64,000 nucleotides of DNA from Pedobacter fastidiosus (GCF_014306625.1 NZ_JACRYL010000008.1:103415-167414), one strand, 5' to 3'. Shown: positions 26,437 through 35,886, numbered from the stretch's first letter. Notes: generated by a model not told the origin, from the letters alone. Translations and numbers: made by a program.

Positions 26437-28911
26437 CTAATCTAGCGGAAGTGTAAAGTAAAAAGTAGAACCTTTATTTGGTTCGCTTTCTACCCATATT
26501 TTTCCATTATGGCGATCGATAATTTCTGCACTCAGGTATAATCCAATCCCAAAACCAGATATGGTATGGTTGCTTTGTACACGATAATACCTTTCGAAAA
26601 GTTTACTGCTATCCTCCTTACTAATTCCTATTCCTTCATCCTTTATTCCTACACAAACTTCGTTATCTTTAATTTCGCAACTCACTTCTATATGGGTTCC
26701 ATTTGCCGAATATTTATGTGCATTACTTAGAAGATTTGAAATTACGTTGCCAATTTTATCTCGGTCTGCATAAACATCAACCTTACAGCCTTTAACAAAC
26801 TTTATGCTGTGGGTAGATTGCGATATATAAGTATCTTCTATTGCTTCCTCTAAAAGTTCATCTAAATTAAATTTACTTTTTTCTACCAATAGCTTACCAG
26901 ATTCTAACCTCGAAACATTTAAAAATCCATTAATCATGGTCGTCATTTTCCGAACTTGATTGTTAGCTTTATCTAGTGCGTTTACGGCATAACCATCATC
27001 AGCAATTTTGGCTTTGCGCTGTAAAACCTGTACAAATCCGTTGATGGCAGTAAGTGGCGTTTTCAACTCATGACTCACCATACCAATGAAATCATTTTTC
27101 CTCAATTCATCAAGTTTGCGGTCGGTAATATCCATAAACAAACCAGAGTATTCTGTAGGATTTCCATCTTGATCCAAAAAGACTCTTCCTGTTGCTCTAA
27201 CCCATTTCTCCTCGCCATTTATCAGATTATTAATCTGGTATTCGGTATCGCTTGGCAAGTTTTTAGTCATTGCATTTTCTAAAGCAGTACCTAGTAATTT
27301 ATGATATTTTGGATTAATGGCTTTCATCACTTCACCCATAGCTACTGGCTCATCTATAGGTAGGCCCAGCAACTCTTTTACAAATGCCGACATGGTAATT
27401 TCTAGTGTATTAGGATCAACGCTCCAAGTTCCCATTTTACCAGTCTCAATGGCCTGTCTAAGCTTTTCATCACTTTCAGAAAGCTTGTTGATATATTGAA
27501 CCAAATCATCGTGCGTTTGGGCGAGCTCCTCATTAGTTGTAGCCAATTCCTCATTAGAAAGGGCAAGATCTTGGTTAATGCCCTGCAGTTCTTCTTGGTA
27601 AAGTTTACGCTCTGTAATATCTGGACTAACGGTAGCTAATGCAATTACTTCATTACTAAGGGCATCTCTAATAAAAAACCCATTCCATTCAATCCAGAAG
27701 GGGATTCTAGATTGTTCATTCCAAAAACGGATTTCGTATCTAACGTTTCCCTTATCCAATAGTTCGCTAAAAATTGTTTCGGCTTTTAACTTATCTTCAG
27801 GATAAACGCAATCGATAAGCATACGCTCAGCAAAATCACTCCACCCTAGTTTTGATAGGGCCGCAGGATTCAAATATTCAAAATTCCCATCTAAATCTGC
27901 CAAGCCAATAAATTCTGAGCTGGCCTCAATAAGTGAGTTTAAATTTTGTCGTTCTAATTCATAAAGTTTACGGTCTGTAATGTCTATGCAGGAGCTGATG
28001 TAGCCTAAAAAAGTTCCATCAGAACGTAAGCGTGGCGAACCTTTTGCCAAAAGCCAATAATAATCTCCGGTTTTACTTAAAAGCCTAAATTCTCCAGTAA
28101 AGTCTACCCTACTTTCTAATGCGGATAAGTAAATATTAACATAACGTTCGCGATCATCTTCATGCACCAAATCTGCCCACCCAAATGCCAATAAATCATC
28201 CATGGATCTGCCTGTAATTTCTACCCATGGCGAATTAAAATAAATGGCATTTCCGGTTTCATCGCCCACTGCAATAAAAATATCTGTAGCTTCTGCCATG
28301 TTTTTAAAGCGTTCTTCGCTTTCAATAAGCTCTTTTACACGGGCATCTACCCGCTTTTCGAGCTCGATGTTTAGAATGGATAAAGCTTCTTGTGTTTCCT
28401 GAAGCTCTTCATTGGTGGCAATAAGTTCTTCGTTTGTTGCAGCAAGTTCTTCATTAAGCGCCTGCTCTCTTTGCAGGGCAAGTTCTTTTTCTTCTGCCCG
28501 ATCGATGGCTTGTTGTTTTAAAAACCTCTCGGTTACGTCGATTGCGGTGTGCAAAATACAGATGGTTTTACCCTCCGCATCTTTAATTGCTCGGTATTCA
28601 AAATCGAAATAGTAGGTCTGTATTTTTCCATCTACTTCCAAATCGGCAGCGGTGTCCTTACCCGAAATTATAAGTCCTTCGTTCCATACCCGCTTAAACA
28701 TTTCAATAAAGGGCTGCCCTTTTAATTCTGGAAGTGCATCTTCTAGCGATTTACCTATAACACTCTTATCTTTGCCCCATATTGCAAGCATGGCATCGTT
28801 TGCCATTTGTATAATAGCGGTTTCGGCAACGTGTATTGCTGTAGCTGTGGGTGTTACGTTAAAAACTTCAATTAACTGTTGGTTACTTAGCAGATAAGAT
28901 GGGTTACTCAT
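26437..28911 (-). CDS. Multi-PAS sensor histidine kinase (paralogue)
   Basis: An 824-residue soluble kinase built like the one at 7960-10476. A PAS-like domain (about 1-130) is followed by a coiled coil with ATNEELIATNEEL (133-190) and PAS/PAC (195-315). Another PAS (320-440), a second NEEL coiled coil (440-485) and a fourth PAS (485-600) come next. HisKA has His614 in VSHELKTP. The HATPase domain has NVISNLLSNAHKYS, IKDEGIGI and GFGIGLYLS boxes. It lacks a receiver and a neighbouring response regulator. It begins at an ATG with no clear Shine-Dalgarno. Signals and targets are unknown; the lone receivers at 32029 and 37997 are possible partners but not linked. Confidence 0.9.
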   Translation of the reverse strand: MSNPSYLLSNQQLIEVFNVTPTATAIHVAETAIIQMANDAMLAIWGKDKSVIGKSLEDALPELKGQPFIEMFKRVWNEGLIISGKDTAADLEVDGKIQTYYFDFEYRAIKDAEGKTICILHTAIDVTERFLKQQAIDRAEEKELALQREQALNEELAATNEELIATNEELQETQEALSILNIELEKRVDARVKELIESEERFKNMAEATDIFIAVGDETGNAIYFNSPWVEITGRSMDDLLAFGWADLVHEDDRERYVNIYLSALESRVDFTGEFRLLSKTGDYYWLLAKGSPRLRSDGTFLGYISSCIDITDRKLYELERQNLNSLIEASSEFIGLADLDGNFEYLNPAALSKLGWSDFAERMLIDCVYPEDKLKAETIFSELLDKGNVRYEIRFWNEQSRIPFWIEWNGFFIRDALSNEVIALATVSPDITERKLYQEELQGINQDLALSNEELATTNEELAQTHDDLVQYINKLSESDEKLRQAIETGKMGTWSVDPNTLEITMSAFVKELLGLPIDEPVAMGEVMKAINPKYHKLLGTALENAMTKNLPSDTEYQINNLINGEEKWVRATGRVFLDQDGNPTEYSGLFMDITDRKLDELRKNDFIGMVSHELKTPLTAINGFVQVLQRKAKIADDGYAVNALDKANNQVRKMTTMINGFLNVSRLESGKLLVEKSKFNLDELLEEAIEDTYISQSTHSIKFVKGCKVDVYADRDKIGNVISNLLSNAHKYSANGTHIEVSCEIKDNEVCVGIKDEGIGISKEDSSKLFERYYRVQSNHTISGFGIGLYLSAEIIDRHNGKIWVESEPNKGSTFYFTLPLD

Positions 28912-29276
28912 TACAACAAATAGGGATTTTAAACGATAAAGTTAAAAAAATACTTATTCCAACAACAAAAAAATTCTCTTTAGGTTTGAATTTTAATTCG
29001 GTCGATTAAAAAATTAAAAACAGATGATATTTGTTGAGTTTTGGGGCTTGGAAATGATGATGCTCATCGTACAATTGGCATAAAACCCCTATCTGCCACG
29101 TGGCATTTTCTCCCCGTAAAAGGAAAATATAGTCTGTTTAAGAATTTGATCCTGTAGAAAAGAAATCGTAAATTACAAAAAGGCGCAAAAAGCCAATCTC
29201 CCGTTTGCGGAGCGATAAACGAGCAAAGTCTCACTACGCTTTTGGCATTTGAGACTTCGCAAGTTAAGTTGCTTAT
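28912..29276. other. Intergenic region with one palindrome and a decayed repeat copy
   Basis: TGCCACGTGGCA at 29094-29105 is a perfect 12-base palindrome. At 29190-29240 the sequence CCAATCTCCCG...GCGGAGCGATAAACGAGCAAAG looks like a degraded end of the GCAATCTC...CGGAGCG repeat found at 25951-26402. No gene is seen. Confidence 0.4.
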
Positions 29277-30044
29277 TTAAATTTCAATCCATACCGGAGC
29301 ATGATCGCTTGTTTTCTCCCATCCACGTACATTCAAATCAACGCCCGCAGTTTTTAGGCGTTTATCCAAATGTGGACTCAGCAAAAAATGATCAATCCTT
29401 AAACCTGCATTACGGCCATAAGCATTGCGGAAATAATCGAAAAATGTATAAATAACTTCCGTTGGATAAAGCTTGCGAATGGCATCTGTCCAACCTTGAT
29501 CTACCAGGGTTTTAAATGCTTGTCTTACTTCTGGTCTAAATAAGGCATCTTCCACCCAACGTTCTGGCTTGTAGGCATCCAGTTCGGTTGGTATTACATT
29601 ATAATCTCCGCAGATTACAGTGGGTAAATCATAGCTCAAAAGCTTAGCTGCGTGCTCTTGCAAACGATCAAACCAGCGTAATTTATAGTCTAATTTTGGT
29701 CCGGGTGCAGGGTTTCCATTTGGAAGGTATAAACAACCCACTACAATACCTTCAATCATCGCCTCAATATAGCGGCTATGCTCATCATCGGGATCTCCAG
29801 GCAAGCCTTTCCTAAGTTCTTTGATCTCCAAACCTCTGGTTAAAATGGCCACACCATTCCAGCTTTTTTGTCCATGCCATATTGCGTTGTAACCAGCTTC
29901 TTTGATTGCCTCCTCAGGAAATTTTTCTTGTGGGGCTTTTAGTTCTTGCAAACAAACTACATCGGGTTGTGTTTCTTCTAGCCAGCGCAAAAGCACCGGC
30001 AACCTTCCGTTGATTCCATTTACATTGTATGTCGCTATTCTCAT
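29277..30044 (-). CDS. xth: Exodeoxyribonuclease III
   Basis: A 255-residue endonuclease/exonuclease/phosphatase-fold enzyme that cuts abasic sites in base-excision repair and degrades DNA 3' to 5'. Motifs in order: ATYNVNGI, VVCLQELKAP (metal-binding Glu), CGDYNVIP (catalytic Asp/Asn), LRIDHFLLS, and the terminal SDHAPVWIEI with the catalytic Asp-His. The length matches ExoIII-type enzymes. Monocistronic, divergent from map. Confidence 0.93.
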   Translation of the reverse strand: MRIATYNVNGINGRLPVLLRWLEETQPDVVCLQELKAPQEKFPEEAIKEAGYNAIWHGQKSWNGVAILTRGLEIKELRKGLPGDPDDEHSRYIEAMIEGIVVGCLYLPNGNPAPGPKLDYKLRWFDRLQEHAAKLLSYDLPTVICGDYNVIPTELDAYKPERWVEDALFRPEVRQAFKTLVDQGWTDAIRKLYPTEVIYTFFDYFRNAYGRNAGLRIDHFLLSPHLDKRLKTAGVDLNVRGWEKTSDHAPVWIEI

Positions 30045-30351
30045 GTTCTTTCTCTAATATTCAAATATGGAGATAAAAATTTTGTTTGGGGAGGTTTATC
30101 GAAAAGCATCTATTTCTTAAGTTTTATTTTCAGTCACATCAAAGGTATTACGCTGTTGGAAATTTCGACCGACCACAATGTCGTTTTAGTTGTTCCCCCT
30201 AATTATAATGCTTGTATTAAAAATAAGTTCAAATGTCAAAGCTTCACTATTTGTGTTATTCAAAAGGAGAAATTGATACTTTAATCAATAGCTCAGTGGA
30301 TCTAATCTTACCTTATTAAACTTTTAAAAACTTATTAGTAATTTTGCGCCA
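30045..30351. other. Divergent promoter region between xth and map
   Basis: The map side carries a TAATTTTG promoter box at 30339-30346. On the xth side I see no exact TAnnTTTG box. The remainder is AT-rich with no gene or repeat. Confidence 0.5.
30339..30346 (+). promoter_or_regulatory. Bacteroidota -7 promoter box for map
   Basis: TAATTTTG fits TAnnTTTG and ends 5 bases before the ATG at 30352, so the transcript should be leaderless or nearly so. Confidence 0.5.
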
Positions 30352-31149
30352 ATGATTTTTTACAAAACGGATGAACAAGTAGAACTGATGCGAATCAGTG
30401 CACTTTTGGTAAGCGAAACTCTTTCTGAAATCGCTAAAATATTAAGACCAGGTTTAGCAACCATCGAAATTGACAAACTGGCGAACGAATTTATTTTGGA
30501 TAACGGTGCCGTACCGTCATTCTATAACTATAGCGGTTTCCCCCACCACATTATCACCTCTGTTAATGATGTAGTGGTACATGGCTTTCCGGGTAAAGAA
30601 ATCCTGAAAGATGGCGATATTATTAGTGTTGATGTTGGCGTAATTAAAAATGAATATCATGGCGACCATGCTTATACTTTTATTATCGGCGATGCGAGCG
30701 AAGAAATTTTGAATTTGGTAAGAACCACTAAAGAATCGCTTTTTATCGGGATAAACGAAGCTGTTGTAGGAAAGCGTTTAGGCGATATTGGTTTTGCAAT
30801 TCAAAATCATAACGAGAAACAGGGCTACGGTGTAGTGAGAGATTTTGTTGGACATGGATTGGGCAAAAGTATGCACGAAGATCCTCAGGTGCCTAATTAT
30901 GGCAAACGTGGAGCTGGTTTAATGCTTAAGGAAAATTTGGTGCTGGCAATTGAGCCCATGATTAATCTGGGCAAAAAAGAGGTATATATCGAAAAAGATG
31001 GATGGACGGTTAGAACGAAAGACGGTAAACCTTCAGTCCATTTTGAACATGATGTTTGTGTGAAAAAAGGAAAGGCACTTATTTTATCAGATTATACACC
31101 GATTGAGCTTGCTGAAAAAAATAATGTGAATTTGAAATTCATCGCATAA
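30352..31149 (+). CDS. map: Methionine aminopeptidase, type I
   Basis: A 265-residue dinuclear metallopeptidase that removes the initiator methionine from nascent proteins. The five metal ligands are visible in order: Asp in ISVDVGVI, Asp in YHGDHAYTF, His in GHGLGKSMHEDPQ, Glu in LAIEPMIN and Glu in HFEHDVCV. HHIITSVNDVVVHGFP is the substrate-pocket segment. The lack of an N-terminal zinc-finger extension marks it as type I. It starts at an ATG directly behind a -7 box and is followed by a hairpin at 31208. Confidence 0.95.
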   Translation: MIFYKTDEQVELMRISALLVSETLSEIAKILRPGLATIEIDKLANEFILDNGAVPSFYNYSGFPHHIITSVNDVVVHGFPGKEILKDGDIISVDVGVIKNEYHGDHAYTFIIGDASEEILNLVRTTKESLFIGINEAVVGKRLGDIGFAIQNHNEKQGYGVVRDFVGHGLGKSMHEDPQVPNYGKRGAGLMLKENLVLAIEPMINLGKKEVYIEKDGWTVRTKDGKPSVHFEHDVCVKKGKALILSDYTPIELAEKNNVNLKFIA

Positions 31150-31608
31150 AGTAGGTTTTCTAATATCGAATTGGGCAACTTCTAAACTGTAAATGAGTAC
31201 AAAAATAATTGAGGGATTAAAATAATTGGATTTAATTCCTCAATACTACATTAAAACAAACTATTAAATCTTTTCTTTACAACCCTTCAAGGCTTTCGCC
31301 AACAAGAAATTATATTCAAAAATTTCCAAAGAATAAATCTCTCCTCTTCCAAAAAAAACTTATCCTTCTACAAAAATTATCGTGCCCATTATTTTGATTT
31401 GCCTTAAACGGAACGGTATTTGACTAATGGAGTAATCAGCAAAGATTACAGATTTAAGAATTTTAAAAACAAACATTTGATCGTTGATTAGTCTCGTTTT
31501 GAAAACAATCTTAATAACGCATCTCTAAAATTTTAGTTTAACATCAGAAATGATGAAGCGTATTTAGTACAAAAAGCAAGATTAAATTTAGAAGTAGAAG
31601 ATACCTTT
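31150..31608. other. AT-rich intergenic region after map
   Basis: Apart from the 14-base-pair hairpin near its left end, I see no gene, repeat or promoter box here. Confidence 0.5.
31208..31244 (+). terminator. Terminator-like hairpin downstream of map
   Basis: The 14-base arm 31208-31221 pairs with 31231-31244 with a single G-T wobble and a nine-base loop. No T-run follows, so termination is uncertain. Confidence 0.45.
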
Positions 31609-31899
31609 ATGAGCAAAATAGAACATCCCAATTTTTCGACATTTATAACCATTGGAGAACGATTAGAAGGCACATTGAAACAAGTAAATGTTATAGTTAA
31701 GCTGGCTGAACCAAATATAATAGCTTTTTATTTACCTCCCGAAATGAACATTACTACGCCAGAAGCCTTTCACGATTTCGCTGAAATGATGTTAATCATG
31801 GCTGGAATTTCTGCACATACCGAACTTGAGTTTCATTATTTTGCTAAAGAAAAGTTTTTAGGAGGCGTGAAATTACAAGCCAAATTGGATTTAGATTAA
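31609..31899 (+). CDS. Hypothetical small protein
   Basis: A 96-residue cytoplasmic-looking protein with no recognised domain. It has an ATG start and a mixed alpha/beta character: FSTFITIGERLEGTLKQVNVIVKL, then PEMNITTPEAFHDFAEMMLIMAG, and a basic end FLGGVKLQAKLDLD. There is no signal peptide or cysteine. It lies between map and a lone receiver gene on the same strand, 129 bases before the latter. Confidence 0.6.
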   Translation: MSKIEHPNFSTFITIGERLEGTLKQVNVIVKLAEPNIIAFYLPPEMNITTPEAFHDFAEMMLIMAGISAHTELEFHYFAKEKFLGGVKLQAKLDLD

Positions 31900-32028
31900 T
31901 GTTCTTTATAAGGCGATCTTGTTTGTGATGAACTGGATAGCGTTAATAACTTCTAAATTGTGAACAACTCGCATAAACATCTGACTTTCAATTGGGTTCT
32001 ACTATCATAAACATCAAAATAGAAGCTT

Positions 32029-32391
32029 ATGAAAAAGTGCATCTATGTAGTGGAAGATAATCCGAGCATTCGCGAAATGATTGAGTTCTTACTAACAGAA
32101 GAACTTTACGAAGTAAAAACCTGCGCAGGCACCAAAGATTTTTGGATTCAAATGCAACAGAATATTCCCGATATGGTTATATTAGATATTATGCTGGGCG
32201 ATGGTAATGGTTTGGATATCTGCAATCAGCTTAAGCACAGCGCAAAAACTTACAATATCCCCGTGATGATGATGTCGGCCAACAACCATTTAAATGAGGT
32301 TAAGTCCAAATGTGATGCGGAGGATTTCATCAATAAGCCATTCGATTTAAATGATTTCGCCAGCAGAGTGGAGAAATACGTTTCTAATTAG
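32029..32391 (+). CDS. Stand-alone response-regulator receiver
   Basis: A 120-residue CheY-like receiver with no output domain. The acidic pair is Glu9-Asp10 (VVEDN), the phospho-acceptor Asp53 (VILDIMLGDG), the switch Ser83 (MMMSANN) and the conserved Lys103 (FINKPFDL). It probably acts in a phosphorelay or by protein-protein contact. No kinase is adjacent; two orphan multi-PAS kinases without receivers exist in the window. ATG start, single-gene unit, followed by interspersed repeats. Confidence 0.9.
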   Translation: MKKCIYVVEDNPSIREMIEFLLTEELYEVKTCAGTKDFWIQMQQNIPDMVILDIMLGDGNGLDICNQLKHSAKTYNIPVMMMSANNHLNEVKSKCDAEDFINKPFDLNDFASRVEKYVSN

Positions 32392-32419
32392 TGCATTTAA
32401 TACTTATCTCCTTTTTCAA

Positions 32420-32553
32420 TACTTAACATGTAAGAAATGTAAGAAACATATAAGTTAGGAGCCAAATAATTTCGAATTATATAACAATCGCTATAACCAC
32501 CTCGCTACCTTTCTCTTTCAGGGGAGAGGTGCCCACAGGGCGGAGAGAGGTCC
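32420..32553. repeat. Interspersed repeat pair upstream of the S1/P1 nuclease
   Basis: An ATGTAAGAAACATATAAGTTAG element (about 32427-32460) is followed by one copy of the CCACCTCGC...GGAGAGAGGT unit (32494-32552). Both families recur downstream at 33440-34274 in the same order and orientation. Confidence 0.85.
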
Positions 32554-32608
32554 TGTAACATTATCACAACTTTACGATAAAAAAACACCAGATCATTATC
32601 TTCGCCAA

Positions 32609-33412
32609 ATGAAGAAATACAGTATCTTTTTTGCACTCCTTATCATTTCGGCAACCTTAATTTCTTGGGGCTTTAAGGGTCACAAAACAGTAGCCAGCAT
32701 AGCCGATCGGCACCTTACACCAGAAGCCAAGTTAGCCGTTAAAGATTTGTTGGGAGATGAATCTATTCAAGAGGTGAGCACTTGGGCCGATGAAGCAAGA
32801 AATCAACCTGAATATAAAAACACAGGGAATTGGCATTTCATAAATTTACCGTTGGGCTTAAGTAAAAGCGATTTCAAAGATTCGGTTAAGAACTTGAAAG
32901 TAGAAAATTTATATCAAGCTTATAATAATGTAATCGCACAGATAGAAGATCCAAATTTACCGAAAACAAAGAAAGTTGTGGCTTTAAAGTTCATTATCCA
33001 CTTAATTGGCGATGCACACCAACCGATGCACATCAGCAGAGCTGAAGATAAAGGCGGAAACACCATTCAAGTGCAATTTATGGGTAAGGGCACAAACTTA
33101 CATTCACTGTGGGACAGTAAACTTATTGATTATCAAAACCTAACGGTTGAACAGATGGCAGAGAATGATTCTGTTTCAAACCGCCAAATTAGGAAATGGC
33201 AACGAGCAAAACCCATGCAGTGGATTTATGAAAGCTATCAAATCAGTAGTCAAATTTATGCTTCAGCACCAACCGGTAGTATTTTGGGCGAGGAATATTA
33301 TAAAGCCAACATTGGCATTGTAAACCAAAGGATGGAAATGGCAGGCATCCGTTTAGCAGGCGTTTTAAATAAATTGTTTAAACATGGGATAAGCTATCCG
33401 AAAGAAAATTAG
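32609..33412 (+). CDS. Secreted S1/P1-type nuclease
   Basis: A 267-residue zinc-dependent nuclease. The signal peptide ends so that the mature chain begins with Trp (SWGFKGHKTV), whose amino group is a zinc ligand in the family. Other ligands are His in GHKTVA, Asp in TWADEAR, His in NWHFINLP, the IHLIGDAHQPMH block and NLHSLWDSKL. It cleaves single-stranded DNA and RNA and removes 3'-phosphates, probably for phosphate or nucleotide scavenging in the periplasm. A TATCTTCG sequence just before the ATG may be its promoter. Repeats flank the gene on both sides. Confidence 0.92.
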   Translation: MKKYSIFFALLIISATLISWGFKGHKTVASIADRHLTPEAKLAVKDLLGDESIQEVSTWADEARNQPEYKNTGNWHFINLPLGLSKSDFKDSVKNLKVENLYQAYNNVIAQIEDPNLPKTKKVVALKFIIHLIGDAHQPMHISRAEDKGGNTIQVQFMGKGTNLHSLWDSKLIDYQNLTVEQMAENDSVSNRQIRKWQRAKPMQWIYESYQISSQIYASAPTGSILGEEYYKANIGIVNQRMEMAGIRLAGVLNKLFKHGISYPKEN

Positions 33413-33439
33413 TTTACCCTTTTATTAAGTGAAAGATAA

Positions 33440-33740
33440 ATTTACCATATAAGAAATGTAAGAAACATATAAGTTAGGCTATTATATTTTTCTATCCCTC
33501 TTGCTATAACCGCCTCGCTACCTTTCCCCTTCAGGGGAGAGGTGCCCACAGGGCGGAGAGAGGTCCTAATAACCTATCCTTTTCTTAAGTAAAAGAAAAA
33601 TCCACCACTTAAGAGATATAAGAAACATATAAGTTAGCCAAGATACTTTTCTATCCCAAATGAAAAAATTACCATATAAGAAATGTAAGAAACATATAAG
33701 TTAGGAGCCAAATAATTTCGAATTATATAACACTCGCTAT
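33440..33740. repeat. Interspersed copies of two repeat families
   Basis: The ATGTAAGAAACATATAAGTTAG family occurs near 33450-33478, 33615-33640 (diverged) and 33670-33705. One full CGCCTCGC...GGAGAGAGGT unit is at 33508-33565. The segment 33670-33740 repeats the exact context seen at 32420-32490, including GGAGCCAAATAATTTCGAAT, so a composite block has been duplicated. Confidence 0.85.
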
Positions 33741-34274
33741 AACCACCTCGCTACCTTTCCCTTTTAGGGGAGAGGTGCCCACAGGGCGGAGAGAGGTCAT
33801 TTCTTTTTAACCACCTCGCTATCCTTTCCCCTTCAGGAGAGAGGTGCCCACAGGGCGGAGAGAGGTCATTTCTTTTTAACCACCTCGCTATCCTTTCCCC
33901 TTCAGGAGAGAGGTGCCCACAGGGCGGAGAGAGGTCATTTCTTTTTAACCACCTCGCTACCTTTCCCCTTCAGGGGAGAGGTGCCCACAGGGCGGAGAGA
34001 GGTCATTTCTTTTTAACCACCTCGCTACCTTTCCCCTTCAGGGGAGAGGTGCCCACAGGGCGGAGAGAGGTCATTTCTTTTTAACCACCTCGCTACCTTT
34101 CCCTTTCAGGGGAGAGATGCCCACAGGGCGGAGAGAGGTCATTTCTTTTTAACCGCCTCGCTACCTTTCCCCTTTAGGGGAGAGGTGCCCACAGGGCGGA
34201 GAGAGGTCCTTTTTTTTAACCGCCTCGCTACCTTTCCCCTTCAGGGGAGAGGTGCCCACAGGTCGGAGAGAGGT
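33741..34274. repeat. Eight tandem units of about 68 bp
   Basis: Units begin with AACCACCTCGCTA (or AACCGCCTCGCTA) at 33741, 33809, 33878, 33947, 34015, 34083, 34151 and 34218. Each contains the self-complementary CCCCTTCAGGGG, then GCCCACAGGGCGGAGAGAGG, and ends with TCATTTCTTTTT. Periods are 67-69 bases. Units two to four form a near-identical block with CAGGAGAG in place of CAGGGGAG in two of them. The array ends 22 bases before the next ATG. Confidence 0.95.
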
Positions 34275-34283
34275 TTAAATTCC

Positions 34284-34291
34284 TATATTTG
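34284..34291 (+). promoter_or_regulatory. Bacteroidota -7 promoter box directly behind the repeat array
   Basis: TATATTTG fits TAnnTTTG and ends four bases before the ATG at 34296. The -33 region would fall inside the last repeat unit, and the transcript should be leaderless. Confidence 0.5.
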
Positions 34292-34295
34292 CACC

Positions 34296-34514
34296 ATGAC
34301 CCTCCCTGAAATCCAAAAATTAGAAGAATTCTTCGCAACAGCAGAAAAGCCCGAAATCCCTTTAATGCTAAATCCTGCAACGCAGATTAACGATTACGAA
34401 CATTTTTTAGAAAGTCATTTTACAGCCCTAAAACAAGATCCTGCCAGCAAGGTTAATCAACCATTACTATGGCGATTACAGGCTTTAAAACTCCTAATCG
34501 AATCCAATGCCTAA
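34296..34514 (+). CDS. Small DUF6965-like protein
   Basis: A 72-residue acidic, helical protein. The sequence MTLPEIQKLEEFFATAEKPEIPLMLNPATQINDYEHFLESH and the end LWRLQALKLLIES resemble small Bacteroidota proteins grouped as DUF6965; this match is from memory. The frame is open upstream into the last repeat units, but the ATG at 34296, directly behind a -7 promoter box, is the sensible start. No signal peptide. Function unknown. The antiporter gene follows 91 bases later on the same strand. Confidence 0.7.
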   Translation: MTLPEIQKLEEFFATAEKPEIPLMLNPATQINDYEHFLESHFTALKQDPASKVNQPLLWRLQALKLLIESNA

Positions 34515-34605
34515 TAATGTTCCTAAAATAAAATAGTATCCAACTTCGTAGAAGTTCTCGGAAAAAATCTAATTTCTAGATGTAAATTGAATACGTTAGT
34601 AAAGC

Positions 34606-35854
34606 ATGGAAAACTACAGCATCATTATATTTATTTTAGCGGTTATGATCGGGCTTTCCGCAATTGCCGATAAAATTAAAATCCCCTATCCCGTTTTATT
34701 AATTATTGTGGGCGTTGCAATCGGTTTTATTCCCTCTTTACCTTCTATTGATTTAAATCCAGAAATTATCTTTTTAATTTTTCTACCGCCACTTTTGTAT
34801 GATGCTGCCTTTAACATTTCTTTCAAGGAATTTAAAACAAACATAAGCACCATCTCTACACTGGCCATAACACTGGTTTTCTTAACGGCCATCGGCATTG
34901 CAGTGGTGGCACATTATATGATTCCAGGTATGACTTGGCCATTATCGTTTGTGCTCGGCGCAATCCTTTCGGCTACAGATGCTGTTGCAGCCATGAGCAT
35001 TACCAAAGGACTTGGTTTATCGCATAAAACCAATACCATTTTAGAGGGCGAAAGTTTAATAAACGATGCCTCTGCCCTAGTCGCCTATCGCTTCTCGGTT
35101 GCAGCCGTTACCGGAACAGCTTTTGTATTTTGGAAAGCATCTTTAGAATTTGCAATCTTAATGGCTGGTGGATTTGCAGTGGGAATGGCAATGGGAACTG
35201 TACTTTCCTTTATCATTAAACGAATTCACGGAAATAGTTTGGCTACCATTAGCCTGATGCTGTTAATGCCATTTGTTACCTACCTAATAGCCGAAAACAT
35301 TCACGTTTCTGGCGTTATTGCTGTCGTTACTTTAGGCTTAATCATTTCTCGTTTTAGCAATAAAATATTTCCTGTACAGCTAAAAAATCAATCCAAAAAT
35401 ATTTGGGATATTATCATTTTCTTATTGAATGGATTAATCTTTATTCTGATTGGCTTACAGTTTCCTTCTGTTTACAAAAGCATTGCGCCTAAAGATATTT
35501 TGCCGTACATCGGCTATTCATTAATAATTACCGTGGTTGCATTGCTACTGAGAACAATCCGTGTATTTCTTCAAAAGGGCAACCTACAAAGGGCTTTTCT
35601 CAAAGGAAAACATAAAATTAAGGAAGATGCATTGCTCGATTTTAAAAACAGTCTCATCATTAGCTGGTCTGGAATGCGGGGCATTGTTTCCCTAGCCATC
35701 GCAATTGGTTTACCCCCTAACTTTATCAAACGGTAGTGCTTTTCCACAACGCAGTGCGATAATTTTCATTTCCATTGCGGTTGTTTTATTTACGCTCGTT
35801 GGACAAGGACTCACGTTGCCTTGGTTGGTTAGAAAGTTGACAGATGAACGCTGA
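34606..35854 (+). pseudogene. Na+/H+ antiporter of the CPA1 family, frameshifted near the 3' end
   Basis: The first 376 residues read as a CPA1 exchanger with about ten membrane spans: IFLIFLPPLLYDAAFN, LSATDAVAAMSITKGLG, LEGESLINDASALVAYR and SWSGMRGIVSLAIAIGLP. The frame then runs into a TAG at 35734. In the +2-shifted frame the sequence continues sensibly from LTLSNGSAFPQRSAII through a last hydrophobic span to LTLPWLVRKLTDER and a TGA at 35852-35854. Removing one C from the run of five at 35713-35717 restores a single frame of about 415 residues. It is either a real mutation in a homopolymer or a sequencing error. If real, the last membrane helix is lost. Confidence 0.82.
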
Positions 35855-35856
35855 AC

Positions 35857-35886
35857 AAAAAAGGGAAGCAGCAAAAGCTGTTTCCC
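35857..35886 (-). terminator. Terminator downstream of the GH30 gene
   Basis: On the minus strand, GGGAAACAG, loop CTTTTG, CTGCTTCCC is followed by TTTTTTG. It lies about 110 bases after the stop codon of the GH30 gene. Confidence 0.65.

Noticed and set aside
29094-29105. Perfect palindrome TGCCACGTGGCA as a regulator site
   Set aside because: Only one copy, about 185 bases upstream of a minus-strand start; a chance palindrome is as likely.
33741-34274. CRISPR array
   Set aside because: The complete 67-69 base unit repeats with no variable spacer, so it is a simple tandem repeat.
34185-34295. N-terminal extension of the DUF6965-like protein into the repeat array
   Set aside because: The extension translates repeat units; the ATG at 34296 behind a -7 box is the better start.
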